From Alphaproteobacteria bacterium (GTDB lineage Bacteria; Pseudomonadota; Alphaproteobacteria; Paracaedibacterales; VGCI01), in the NCBI GenBank assembly GCA_019746225.1, contig JAIESE010000020.1, forward strand, positions 1-64,000: a stretch of 64,000 nucleotides of DNA, written 5' to 3'. The notes below the pieces were generated by a model that saw only the letters and a list, made by a program, of their open reading frames with translations, searched no databases and was not told the origin of the DNA. The translations under genes were made by a program, and so were the position numbers. Shown here piece by piece: positions 1-7,597 of this stretch (its first letter is position 1; each line of letters opens with the position of its first letter).

Positions 1-449
1 ACAGAGCTGATTGTCAATGTATGATTGTCATCCACGTCCGTAACGTTGGCCAAAAGAGCGGAGGTGAGATTCAGAGACGCATTTTCAGTTGCGGCAAAAG
101 CCGCGACAGTTGGCAAAATAGCCATCGGCGCATCGTTTACGCCCGTGATAATAATAGACCCATGAATGGAAGGTGTGGCAGCAAGATACTCATCCTTCAC
201 TACGTAATCAAAAGAAATTGTTTGTTGGATGCCTTGTGCCAAATGGTCGAAATCTGTGCCAGGATTAAAGGTAACCACCCCTGTGTTTACAGTAACATGG
301 GAATCTCCAGTGACAGAGCTGATTGTCAATGTATGATTGTCATCCACGTCCGTAACGTTGGCCAAAAGAGCGGAGGTGAGATTCAGAGAGGCATTTTCGG
401 TTGCTGCAAAAGCCGCGACAGTTGGCAAAATAGCCATCGGCGCATCGTT
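1..449. repeat. 312-bp direct repeat inside the RTX/cadherin-like gene
   Basis: Bases 1-137 and 313-449 match with 3 differences at an offset of 312 bases, exactly 104 codons. Each copy encodes the same cadherin-like module core. The near identity at DNA level indicates recent duplication or ongoing homogenisation of modules. More copies may continue left of the window. Confidence 0.85.
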
Positions 450-1259
450 CAAGCCTTTCACACTAATGTCCAGAGTTGCAATGTTCGAGAATCCTCCAAG
501 ACCATCGCTAATCCGATAAGTGAACACATCATGAACGATCTGATCTTTGAACAAACCTTGAACATTCGCATCACTGTTGCGCAACGTATAGGTATAGGCG
601 CCATTTGCAGTCAGGGTAAGATTGCCATAATTCCCAATACCTGTAAGGGGCGTCACGAGAATAGCCGGCATTCCAGTTGATACATTTGAGTCGTTCGAGA
701 GCACATTTGCGCTAGCGGTTACTGGACCGTCCTCAACCACATTAGCCGTGTCGTTTGCAGCTATAGGAACAGCTGTTTGAACCACGTTGAGTTCAATCTT
801 TTCAATGTTGACAATTTTTAAATTCATATAGGGAACGTAATTATGAAAATCAAAGACTCCATTTCCCCGTCGAGAATTGAATGCTGCGATAGCAGCTGCC
901 AGGTCATTGGCTTGGGCTTGTGTTACAATCAACCTTAAGGTGTCTGATCCGCCGTCGCCGTCATAATAATCAGAGGCACCTATATTCTCAGAAACAGAAT
1001 GAATAAAGAGGTCTTTTCCAGATCCGCCAAGAACAATGTCAGAGCCAGATCCACCATTCAAAGTGTCGTTACCCCCGCCACCTACGATCAAATCATTGCC
1101 AGAACCCCCATTAATAATATCATTTCCCTTGCCACCGGTGATGATGTCATTGCCGCCCCCTCCGTTGAGGGTATCGTCTCCTTTTCCTCCGATAATGATA
1201 TCTGAGTCGTTCGTTCCAGTGATAGTGTTGTTTAACTTGTTTCCAATTAATATTGCCAT
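1..1259 (-). CDS. RTX/cadherin-like repeat surface protein, N-terminal part
   Basis: The reading frame begins at the ATG at 1259 and stays open to the left edge, so only about 419 N-terminal codons are visible. The first 70 residues contain glycine/aspartate nonapeptides of the GGxGxDxI type (for example GGKGDDTLN, GGGGNDIIT, GGSGNDLIV), the calcium-binding repeat of RTX proteins. Around residue 155 the sequence changes to VCBS/cadherin-like modules (NDTANVVEDGPVTA, then NDAPMAILPTVAAFAATENA) repeated with a 104-residue period. Such proteins are large adhesins or surface-layer proteins exported by type I secretion. RTX repeats usually sit at the C-terminus, so their N-terminal position is odd. 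No signal peptide is visible, as expected for type I export. The C-terminal secretion signal would lie outside the window. The family call is firm; a role in adhesion is inference. Confidence 0.8.
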   Translation of the reverse strand, partial: MAILIGNKLNNTITGTNDSDIIIGGKGDDTLNGGGGNDIITGGKGNDIINGGSGNDLIVGGGGNDTLNGGSGSDIVLGGSGKDLFIHSVSENIGASDYYDGDGGSDTLRLIVTQAQANDLAAAIAAFNSRRGNGVFDFHNYVPYMNLKIVNIEKIELNVVQTAVPIAANDTANVVEDGPVTASANVLSNDSNVSTGMPAILVTPLTGIGNYGNLTLTANGAYTYTLRNSDANVQGLFKDQIVHDVFTYRISDGLGGFSNIATLDISVKGLNDAPMAILPTVAAFAATENASLNLTSALLANVTDVDDNHTLTISSVTGDSHVTVNTGVVTFNPGTDFDHLAQGIQQTISFDYVVKDEYLAATPSIHGSIIITGVNDAPMAILPTVAAFAATENASLNLTSALLANVTDVDDNHTLTISS

Positions 1260-1514
1260 AATACAGACTCCTTAGTTAAAGGAACTTTTAATATACTCAC
1301 CCATACTACATAGTAAAATATAGGTTTTTTATTAAAATTATCAACTATATTGAGAATTTTAAGATTACACAAAATTTGTATCATCAAAATGCTAAAATTA
1401 TTATATAATTTGCTTTAAAAACAAATACATAGTATTTTTCATGAATTTCAAATATCAGAATTGTTATTTAAAATAAGACAGAAAATTAACTTATAACATT
1501 TTTAAAGTTAATAA

Positions 1515-2180
1515 TTAAGAAATCCACAAAGCGGTCCCAACCCGAACCCAGGTGGCGCCGTGAGCAATGGCGACCTCGTAATCCGCACTCATCCCCATGC
1601 TCAACTCTGATAGCTGATGAGTTTGCGCTAGATCCGCAAGTTTTCGAAAGTGGGGGGCGGGATCTTCATGGGCAGGAGGAATGCACATAAGACCCGTGAG
1701 AGGCAGGGCGTGTGTGGTGCATAACGCAATCAGAGCGGGGAGGTCTTTCTCTAATACCCCGCTTTTTTGGGGTTCGCGACCCGTATTCACTTGAATCAAG
1801 ACCTTGGTGGTGCGGCGGAAGGGATTTCCCCATTCCTTGGCAAGAACCTCTAGGAGCTGGGGACGGTCAACGGTTTCAATGACATCAAATAGGGTAAGGG
1901 CCTGTTTGACTTTATTGGTTTGTAATGGGCCAATCAGATGGAGGCGAAGATCAGGGTATTGGGCGCGAAGGTCGGGCCATTTTGAGGCGGCTTCTTGAAC
2001 GCGGTTCTCACCAAACCACCGTTGACCTACTCCGAGGAGGGGGCAAATGGCCTCAGGGGATTGATTTTTGCTCACCGCAAGGAGAGACACAGAACTTGGA
2101 GGTCGACCTGCGTCTTCACAGGCGCGCTTTATGGACTCTTTAATTATAGCAAGAGATTGCTTACTTTTTTCGAAAAGCAT
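1515..2180 (-). CDS. YggS/PLPBP family pyridoxal-phosphate homeostasis protein
   Basis: This 221-residue protein is the single-domain alanine-racemase-like TIM barrel of the YggS (PLPBP) family, which binds pyridoxal 5'-phosphate and buffers vitamin B6 and amino-acid pools without known catalysis. The PLP lysine is K38 in LLAVSK. The family motifs GENRVQEA, HLIGPLQTNK, GLMCIPP and LSMGMSADYEVAIAHG are all present. An upstream in-frame start at 2204 exists, but the start at 2180 gives the usual family N-terminus. It overlaps the end of sspB by 20 bases, so the two genes are probably cotranscribed. Length is normal for the family. Confidence 0.9.
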   Translation of the reverse strand: MLFEKSKQSLAIIKESIKRACEDAGRPPSSVSLLAVSKNQSPEAICPLLGVGQRWFGENRVQEAASKWPDLRAQYPDLRLHLIGPLQTNKVKQALTLFDVIETVDRPQLLEVLAKEWGNPFRRTTKVLIQVNTGREPQKSGVLEKDLPALIALCTTHALPLTGLMCIPPAHEDPAPHFRKLADLAQTHQLSELSMGMSADYEVAIAHGATWVRVGTALWIS

Positions 2181-2667
2181 CCAACACGACAACATTGGTG
2201 CCATTTTTGGCTTCTTCGGAGATTGGCGTTTCCGTATTCGCCTTCGTCTTGGCTTTGGACTTTGATTTTGCTCTTATCGGCAATTTCTCTGGAACGACCG
2301 TTTCATGAATGGTTGGGGAAAACTGCAACCCAAACTTCACGGATGGATCAACAAAGCTGACAATCGCTTGAAGAGGAATGGTTAACCGCTCATGAATATC
2401 ATTGAAGCATAAGGTGACAAAGAAACAATCTTCTTCAACTTCGAGGTCCCAAAACTCATATTGAAGCACGATCGTAATTTCTTCAGGATATTGCTCCTGC
2501 AAGTAATCCGGCAAATCAACGCCTGGATAATCTGTTCGAAAGGAGATATAGAAATGGTGATTGCCTGGCAAACCCCCTTTGGAAACTTGGCTTAATGCCT
2601 CTCTTACAACAGAGCGCAAACTCTCTTGGACCAGGTGTTCATAATCAAATTTTGTTATCTTGCTCAT
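2161..2667 (-). CDS. sspB: SspB-type ClpXP adaptor (alphaproteobacterial form)
   Basis: The 168-residue protein matches the alphaproteobacterial SspB family: DYEHLVQESLR at the N-terminus, then GLPGNHHFYISFRTDYPGV, PEEITIVLQYEFWDLEV and FVDPSVKFGLQF. A lysine-rich linker (SKSKAKTK) and a short acidic/hydrophobic tail follow. SspB tethers ssrA-tagged proteins to ClpXP; in Caulobacter its homologue binds the first part of the tmRNA tag. The tail probably docks on the ClpX N-domain, which is inference. The start has an AGGAA ribosome-binding site about 8 bases upstream. The tmRNA gene lies directly upstream on the same strand, placing adaptor and tag source side by side. Confidence 0.88.
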   Translation of the reverse strand: MSKITKFDYEHLVQESLRSVVREALSQVSKGGLPGNHHFYISFRTDYPGVDLPDYLQEQYPEEITIVLQYEFWDLEVEEDCFFVTLCFNDIHERLTIPLQAIVSFVDPSVKFGLQFSPTIHETVVPEKLPIRAKSKSKAKTKANTETPISEEAKNGTNVVVLDAFRKK

Positions 2668-2719
2668 GGGACTGGTTCCTTATCTGAATTCACCACATTG
2701 ATTAAATTCTTAAAAATTA

Positions 2720-3045
2720 AGTGGGGGGCTTCCTGTTGCTCGGTGCCCCCCGAACCGCCTGCATAAAGCCACTTTAATCAGCTATTGCCGATATTAAGCA
2801 CGCTTTAAATATGCAACCCTTACAGGAGCCGGAGCTCCTCTACGGTTTGCATTGTCAGACCGCATATTGCGGTTTGATGCAGTAAGTGCATTGTTGTTAG
2901 CACCTATTAAAACAGCCCGATAACGGTGGTACAATGCCGGGCAAAAGACATATCTTTACTACGCACGTCGATCCTGTTTCACCCCCATAACACTAATGGT
3001 GGAGGCGCCGGGTACCGCCCCCGGGTCCGCAACGCTTATTCCATA
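2720..3045 (-). ncRNA. ssrA: Two-piece (permuted) tmRNA with a long tag
   Basis: Read on the minus strand, the acceptor piece comes first. A T-arm-like hairpin (5-bp stem, 7-base loop, near 3003-3022) leads into CGCCTCC-ACCA ending near 2997. About 10 bases of spacer follow, then the coding piece starting GGGGGTGAAACAGGATCGACG near 2986. GGGGGTG pairs with CGCCTCC to rebuild the acceptor stem. This is the permuted alphaproteobacterial tmRNA layout. The resume codon is GCT near 2901, after TAATAGGT. The open tag reads ANNNALTASN... and ends ...VAYLKRA with TAA near 2795, 35 codons in all. The conserved G/C pseudoknot near the 3' end (GGGGGGCACC...GCCCCCC) lies at 2721-2753. The outer ends of the RNA are approximate. 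Confidence 0.88.
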
Positions 3046-3166
3046 AATCGTTTATCGCCATAGAGAGTTACCCCTCACTATATAAAATAGGGTGTTTTCA
3101 CTGGAAAAAAAAGGGGTTTAACGCTAATCTGGTCATACTTTTAAAAAAAATATGCTTGAGGAACCC

Positions 3167-4129
3167 ATGTCAACTGCCACGAAATCAGATAGAATTCAAG
3201 AAATACAACAGCTTAAGGAAGAACAATTTGTCACACGCCGGGCGACAGTTTTTTCTTTAGAAAACATCCTTTATGAGCCTTTTTCGGTCCTAGATCATGG
3301 TTTTGTCCGTGTGATCGATTATATGGGAGACGATTCAGCCATCGTTCAAGCGGCCCGAGTGTCCTATGGGAAGGGCACAAAAATGGTTAATGAAGACAAG
3401 GGCTTGATCAATTATTTGATGCGCCATCGCCATTCCACCCCTTTTGAGATGTGTGAGATGAAATTCCACGTCAAATTGCCCATTTTCGTGGCACGCCAGT
3501 GGATTCGTCACCGTACCGCCAATGTGAATGAATATTCCGCGCGTTATTCGATCATGGATAAGGAATTCTATATCCCAAGCCCAGAGCACTTGGCCGCTCA
3601 GTCTACAACAAACCGCCAGGGACGGGATGAAGTCTTGCAAGGCGACCAAGCCGCACGCGTGCTGGATTTGTTGCGTGAGGATGCCTTGAAGTCCTACAGC
3701 CATTATGAAACGATGCTGAATGAAGATCGGGACGGCAATGTGATCGATCCGACCCTTCCAGGCCTTGCGCGGGAATTGGCGCGCATGAACTTGCCCGTGA
3801 ATTTTTACACTCAATGGTATTGGAAAATCGACTTACACAATTTGATGCATTTCTTGAGCCTTCGGGCGGATCCTCATGCTCAATATGAAATCCGCGCTTA
3901 TGCGGATGTCATGCTAGACATATTGAAGCAGTGGGTTCCCATCACCTATGATGCCTTTATGGACTATCGGGTGGGCTCCACATCCCTGTCAGCAAAGGGC
4001 TTAGGGGTTGTGAAAGCTCTTTTGAAGGGCGAACCCATCGATCAAGCAACCAGTGGCATGAGCCCTCGCGAATGGCGAGAGCTTCATCAAATGCTTGAAA
4101 TAAGCCCCCCTCAGGCGTGTCAGCCCTAA
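3167..4129 (+). CDS. thyX: Flavin-dependent thymidylate synthase ThyX
   Basis: ThyX makes dTMP from dUMP using methylene-tetrahydrofolate and FADH2, replacing ThyA. The family signature is [15 protein letters not shown] at residues 114-128, and the upstream RHRHSTPFE at residues 86-94 is also typical. An ATG at 3152 is in frame, but the GAGGA ribosome-binding site at 3157-3161 lies inside that extension and serves the ATG at 3167, which I prefer. The protein (320 residues) has a longer N- and C-terminus than minimal ThyX, as in other alphaproteobacterial versions. It is followed after 3 bases by waaA, indicating one transcript. Together with dut at 46743 it covers dUTP-to-dTMP conversion. Confidence 0.95.
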   Translation: MSTATKSDRIQEIQQLKEEQFVTRRATVFSLENILYEPFSVLDHGFVRVIDYMGDDSAIVQAARVSYGKGTKMVNEDKGLINYLMRHRHSTPFEMCEMKFHVKLPIFVARQWIRHRTANVNEYSARYSIMDKEFYIPSPEHLAAQSTTNRQGRDEVLQGDQAARVLDLLREDALKSYSHYETMLNEDRDGNVIDPTLPGLARELARMNLPVNFYTQWYWKIDLHNLMHFLSLRADPHAQYEIRAYADVMLDILKQWVPITYDAFMDYRVGSTSLSAKGLGVVKALLKGEPIDQATSGMSPREWRELHQMLEISPPQACQP

Positions 4130-4132
4130 GGG

Positions 4133-5437
4133 ATGAGAGTGCCCCTTCTTCTCACACTCTATCAACGATTAACCCCTTTTTTAGAAAGGGGTGTCGTGGC
4201 TTATGTGCACAAACGCTTGAAAAAGGGAAAAGAAGACCCCCATCGTCTCAATGAACGATTTGGAAAAGCCTCGAAAGCCCGCCCTAAAGGCTCTGTTGTG
4301 TGGTTTCACGGGGCAAGTGTGGGAGAAGCCGTATCCCTTTTGCCGCTTCTTCACCGCATTCGCAAAGAATTCCCCCACATCACCCCTTTGGTAACAACTG
4401 GTACCGTATCAGGCGCATCCGTCATGATGAAATCCCTGCCACAGGGGTGCATTCATCAGTACAGTCCCATCGATATACCCGCATGGATTGGCCAATTCTT
4501 GGACTATTGGCACCCAGATATCGCCGTTTTTGTTGAATCAGAGTTTTGGCCAAATGTTCTTTTGGGATGCCGCGCCCGAAAGATTCCACTTTATTTGGTC
4601 AATGCCCACCTCTCAGAGAAAAGTTTCCGATCCTGGAAACGGTTTCCTGGCGTCATCAAATATCTACTCTCCTGCTTTGAGGTATCCCTTGCCCAATCCA
4701 AAACCATTGCCCAAAGGCTCATCGATTTGGGTGCCCTCCCTTCAAAAGTGCGTATATGTGGCAACATGAAGTTTGCGGCAAATCCGCTTCCCTATGATGC
4801 CGATGACTTAAGTTTGTTGCAGGCCGCGCTCCATGGACGTTCCGTTTGGGTTGCTGCCAGCACCCACGATGGTGAAGAGGACTTCGTTGCTGACGTTCAT
4901 AAACGCTTGAAAGAAGCCCTCCCCACTGTGTTGACCATCATCAGTCCTCGCCATCCACGGCGTGGTGAAGACATTGTCAATGCTTTGACCCGCAAGGGGT
5001 TAAAAGTGACACGTCGATCTCTCCAAGAAAAGATTACCTCATCCACAGACATTTACGTGGCGGATACCATGGGAGAGCTTGGCTTAATATATCGATTAAG
5101 TGATGTTGCTTTTCTCGGTGGGACCCTCACCCCCATCGGCGGTCATAATCCCATCGAAGCTGTTTTGTTAGATTGTGCGCTGATTTGGGGACCCCATACC
5201 CATAAACAAACGGAAATATGCGATGTCCTGAGGCCCAGTGCCACGGTCGTGACCACACGCGAAGAATTTGCAACTGCCTTGACGCATCTCCTGACAGATA
5301 AGAACTTGCGCACAGAAAAGATCAAAGAAGCCCGCCATCTTTCTGCAGCCCAAGCCCATATTTTAGAAGAAGTGATGACGGCTTTGAGGGAAAAGCTGGG
5401 AGCAAATGATGACAGAACAAGGCCTGTGCGTCGTTAG
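4133..5437 (+). CDS. waaA: 3-deoxy-D-manno-octulosonic acid (Kdo) transferase
   Basis: WaaA adds Kdo residues to lipid A precursor at the inner membrane, the first step of LPS core assembly. The 434-residue protein has the expected GT30 layout: a short N-terminal hydrophobic anchor (VPLLLTLYQ), the catalytic glutamate E65 in FHGASVGEA, then VESEFWPN near residue 137, and the C-terminal donor-site motif TPIGGHNPIEA. It starts 3 bases after the thyX stop, so it is probably translationally coupled to thyX. Its presence means the cell makes LPS, which agrees with the O-antigen-type genes elsewhere in the window. Confidence 0.95.
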   Translation: MRVPLLLTLYQRLTPFLERGVVAYVHKRLKKGKEDPHRLNERFGKASKARPKGSVVWFHGASVGEAVSLLPLLHRIRKEFPHITPLVTTGTVSGASVMMKSLPQGCIHQYSPIDIPAWIGQFLDYWHPDIAVFVESEFWPNVLLGCRARKIPLYLVNAHLSEKSFRSWKRFPGVIKYLLSCFEVSLAQSKTIAQRLIDLGALPSKVRICGNMKFAANPLPYDADDLSLLQAALHGRSVWVAASTHDGEEDFVADVHKRLKEALPTVLTIISPRHPRRGEDIVNALTRKGLKVTRRSLQEKITSSTDIYVADTMGELGLIYRLSDVAFLGGTLTPIGGHNPIEAVLLDCALIWGPHTHKQTEICDVLRPSATVVTTREEFATALTHLLTDKNLRTEKIKEARHLSAAQAHILEEVMTALREKLGANDDRTRPVRR

Positions 5438-5508
5438 TAAAAACCCACATTCATAGATAGAAAAAATCAAGCCGTTCGGTACCTAAAATTCTGCTCAAAG
5501 CCCCTCGT

Positions 5509-5641
5509 CGTCATTGCGAGCGAAGCGAAGCAATCCAGGGGCCACAAAATAAATCTTGAAGTTTTCTTCCCTTCAAGCACCCCTCTAATAACTTGTCCTT
5601 GGCCCCTGGATTGCTTCCTCGCTACGCTCCTCGCAATGACG
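5509..5641. repeat. Palindromic repeat family A, copy 1
   Basis: The left arm 5509-5543 (cgtcattgcgag...caatccaggggcc) and the right arm 5601-5641 (ggcccctggattgc...cgcaatgacg) are imperfect inverted repeats around a 57-base centre. The ends match copies at 6692-6882 and 56611-56718. No coding capacity is seen. The element lies between waaA and the DUF2971-like gene and could act as a transcription-stopping hairpin. Confidence 0.85.
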
Positions 5642-5675
5642 ATTATATGTTAACCTTCTGACGTAATCTCTGTAG

Positions 5676-6635
5676 TCAGCTTGCTTTATATGGCTCGTTC
5701 GGGAAACTTTCTAAAACCCAATCCACGATGCACTTACCGTTTAGGGCATCATCACTATCATCATACAGAATGCCAAATTTATACTCAGGAGGAGATCGCG
5801 GAATAATTGCCTGCAACTTTACGTTATCATTATAAATGTTCTTGCAAATTGTCTTTAGAACATCAATTTCATTCTCAGGAAACCTTACTGTATATAATAT
5901 CGCTTTTAAACTGACTTCATGAATATTTACTTCAGATATACCAGGTTTATAGAAAATTCTATGTTCGTTCTCATAATTCCAATTATTTGACTTATTTGTG
6001 AAATTATCCATATTAGAAAAGTTGTCATTTAACCATTCATCCGGATGCCCCGGACCTGTACTATTTTTATTATATATGATTTTCTCTATCTTTCTGCCTT
6101 TTGGGGGGTTAATTTCATATATGAGGGCTAATCCCCTAAGGTTATCAGCATAATGTGCAAACATTAGTTGAGCTGAATCATCGTAAAATACATCCAAGGA
6201 GGAGACACAAAATATACCAACAGAAGTAAACACTATATTCTCACTAATAAACTCATAATCCTTTTGTGTTATGGTAGGAGCATCTTGAGTGTGAGTAGCT
6301 AGTCTTCTTTGGAATTCATCGATACATTCATTTTTATTTGTGCCGGCTTTATAAGCATTTTCTAACATCTTGCTTCGAAATACTCCATCGTCAAATTTCT
6401 TTTTAAAAATATTCCAAAATGCTATCGGTTTTCCACTGCAATCAGTTCCTATATAAGCAAGCTCATTAAAATCATTAAACTCATACACTGTTGAAAAATA
6501 TATAGTTTTATTGATCAAAGACGATAATGTGTTTTGATTATAGGGAACGAATTTTACAAAATAAGGCATAATCAATCTCAGGTTAGGGAGGGCGCCCGTC
6601 GATAGGCTAATTACCCAGGGTTTCTCGTATTTCAT
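5676..6635 (-). CDS. DUF2971-like protein
   Basis: The protein has the marks of the DUF2971 family: an N-terminal hydrophobic strand followed by FSTVYEFNDFNE (residues 48-58), a central IFCVSSLD with FAHYADNLRGLALIYEI, and a late WNYENEHRIF. The family function is not established; members are often found in variable islands and near phage or defence genes. An internal ATG at 6569 (residue 23) gives a more usual family N-terminus, and the first start at 6635 lacks a clear ribosome-binding site, so the true start may be 6569. The gene is AT-rich compared with its neighbours and is bracketed by two copies of a palindromic repeat, suggesting acquired DNA. Confidence 0.72.
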   Translation of the reverse strand: MKYEKPWVISLSTGALPNLRLIMPYFVKFVPYNQNTLSSLINKTIYFSTVYEFNDFNELAYIGTDCSGKPIAFWNIFKKKFDDGVFRSKMLENAYKAGTNKNECIDEFQRRLATHTQDAPTITQKDYEFISENIVFTSVGIFCVSSLDVFYDDSAQLMFAHYADNLRGLALIYEINPPKGRKIEKIIYNKNSTGPGHPDEWLNDNFSNMDNFTNKSNNWNYENEHRIFYKPGISEVNIHEVSLKAILYTVRFPENEIDVLKTICKNIYNDNVKLQAIIPRSPPEYKFGILYDDSDDALNGKCIVDWVLESFPNEPYKAS

Positions 6636-6691
6636 TAAATTAATTATATATAAGAAATGTTAAGTTTCTATTTATTTTAAATTCAGTGTTC

Positions 6692-6882
6692 CGTCATCGC
6701 GAGGAGTGAAGCCGAAGCCATCGGCGGAGGTGAACGACGTGGCGATCCATGTATTTTGTATTTCTTGAAACAAAAAATACGTTGAATTATTCAAATGCAT
6801 GGACCCGGCTACGCCTAACGGCTATGCCATGGCGAGTTGCCACGTCGCGAAAGCACTTTGTGCTCACGCTCCTCGCAATGAC
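6692..6882. repeat. Palindromic repeat family A, copy 2
   Basis: It starts cgtcatcgcgaggag and ends ctcctcgcaatgac, the same termini as the copies at 5509 and 56611. Internal arms (acgtggcgatccatg near 6738 and catggcgagttgccacgt near 6830) also pair. It is the longest and most diverged copy and fills most of the gap between the DUF2971-like gene and tRNA-Asp. Confidence 0.8.
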
Positions 6883-6919
6883 AAAATTCTTTAGGGAAAA
6901 TTATCTTTGGAAAAATGGG

Positions 6920-6996
6920 TGGCGGGAGTGACGGGACTCGAACCCGCGGCCTCCTGCGTGACAGGCAGGCGCTCTAACCAACTGAGCTACACCCCC
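6920..6996 (-). tRNA. tRNA-Asp (GTC)
   Basis: On the minus strand a 77-base cloverleaf runs from GGGGGTG at 6996 to CCA at 6920. The acceptor stem pairs GGGGGTG with CACTCCC. The D-arm is AGCTCAGTTGGTTAGAGC. The anticodon stem CCTGC/GCAGG encloses the loop CTGTCAC, giving anticodon GTC for aspartate. The T-arm contains GGTTCGAGTCC. The CCA end is encoded. Confidence 0.96.
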
Positions 6997-7194
6997 ATTA
7001 TCCTCTTCATGGACTTAATCTTGTTAGCCTACTTTATCACTTTACGTCAAGGAAGAAATCAGAGCAACCTTACAGATTCCTTGTATAGCTGGGGGAGAAT
7101 TCGAAGGAGGACATCTCGAATTTGGTATTTACTTCAATAAAATTGGTAGGCAATATTGCTTTAGAAATAAACGAGCAACATAGAGTGAGGGACA

Positions 7195-7545
7195 ATGGAA
7201 TTAGTAGCTCGGGTACTCCTTATTGCAATGTTTTTGTATGGATCTATCTCAAACACCATGAAAACGGATAGGCTGAAGGGGTTGATGCGATCGAAAAACA
7301 TGCCCTTTGTTGACATTGTGTTTCCTTTGACAAATTTATTGATGCTGGCCTCAAGCCTAGCTATGATCTTTAATTTCTATGCTCATGTAGGGGCCTTATA
7401 TTTAATTGTCTTTATGATTCTTGCAACCTATTATTTTGCTGATTTTTGGTCTGTAAAAGGGACCGATCGAGATATGAGGTTGAACCAATTCACACTAAAT
7501 CTTACTGTCATTGGCGGATTGTTGTTTTTTGTTTTAAGATCATGA
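7195..7545 (+). CDS. DoxX-like small membrane protein
   Basis: This 116-residue protein has four predicted membrane segments (about residues 4-20, 38-60, 66-84 and 98-114) and starts with the R-x-L-L-I-x-x-F-L-x-G-S pattern seen in DoxX/YphA-like proteins. Members are linked to thiosulfate or quinone metabolism in a few cases, but most are uncharacterised. A GAGG ribosome-binding site lies just before the ATG. It precedes the ABC exporter gene by about 50 bases on the same strand. The family call is tentative. Confidence 0.6.
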   Translation: MELVARVLLIAMFLYGSISNTMKTDRLKGLMRSKNMPFVDIVFPLTNLLMLASSLAMIFNFYAHVGALYLIVFMILATYYFADFWSVKGTDRDMRLNQFTLNLTVIGGLLFFVLRS

Positions 7546-7597
7546 AGAATCTTTTAGGCCTACACCCTCGACGTATGGCCTATTCCTGGAGATTCAA

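Noticed and set aside
1..449. Possible CRISPR-like repetition
   Set aside because: The 312-base period equals 104 codons and encodes cadherin-like modules; there are no short repeats with unique spacers.
21..680. Long plus-strand open frame at the left edge
   Set aside because: It is antisense to the RTX/cadherin-like gene and repeats with the same 312-base period; its protein has no domain features.
6749..7140. Open frames across palindromic repeat copy 2 and tRNA-Asp
   Set aside because: They cross a structured RNA gene and a repeat and have no coding character.
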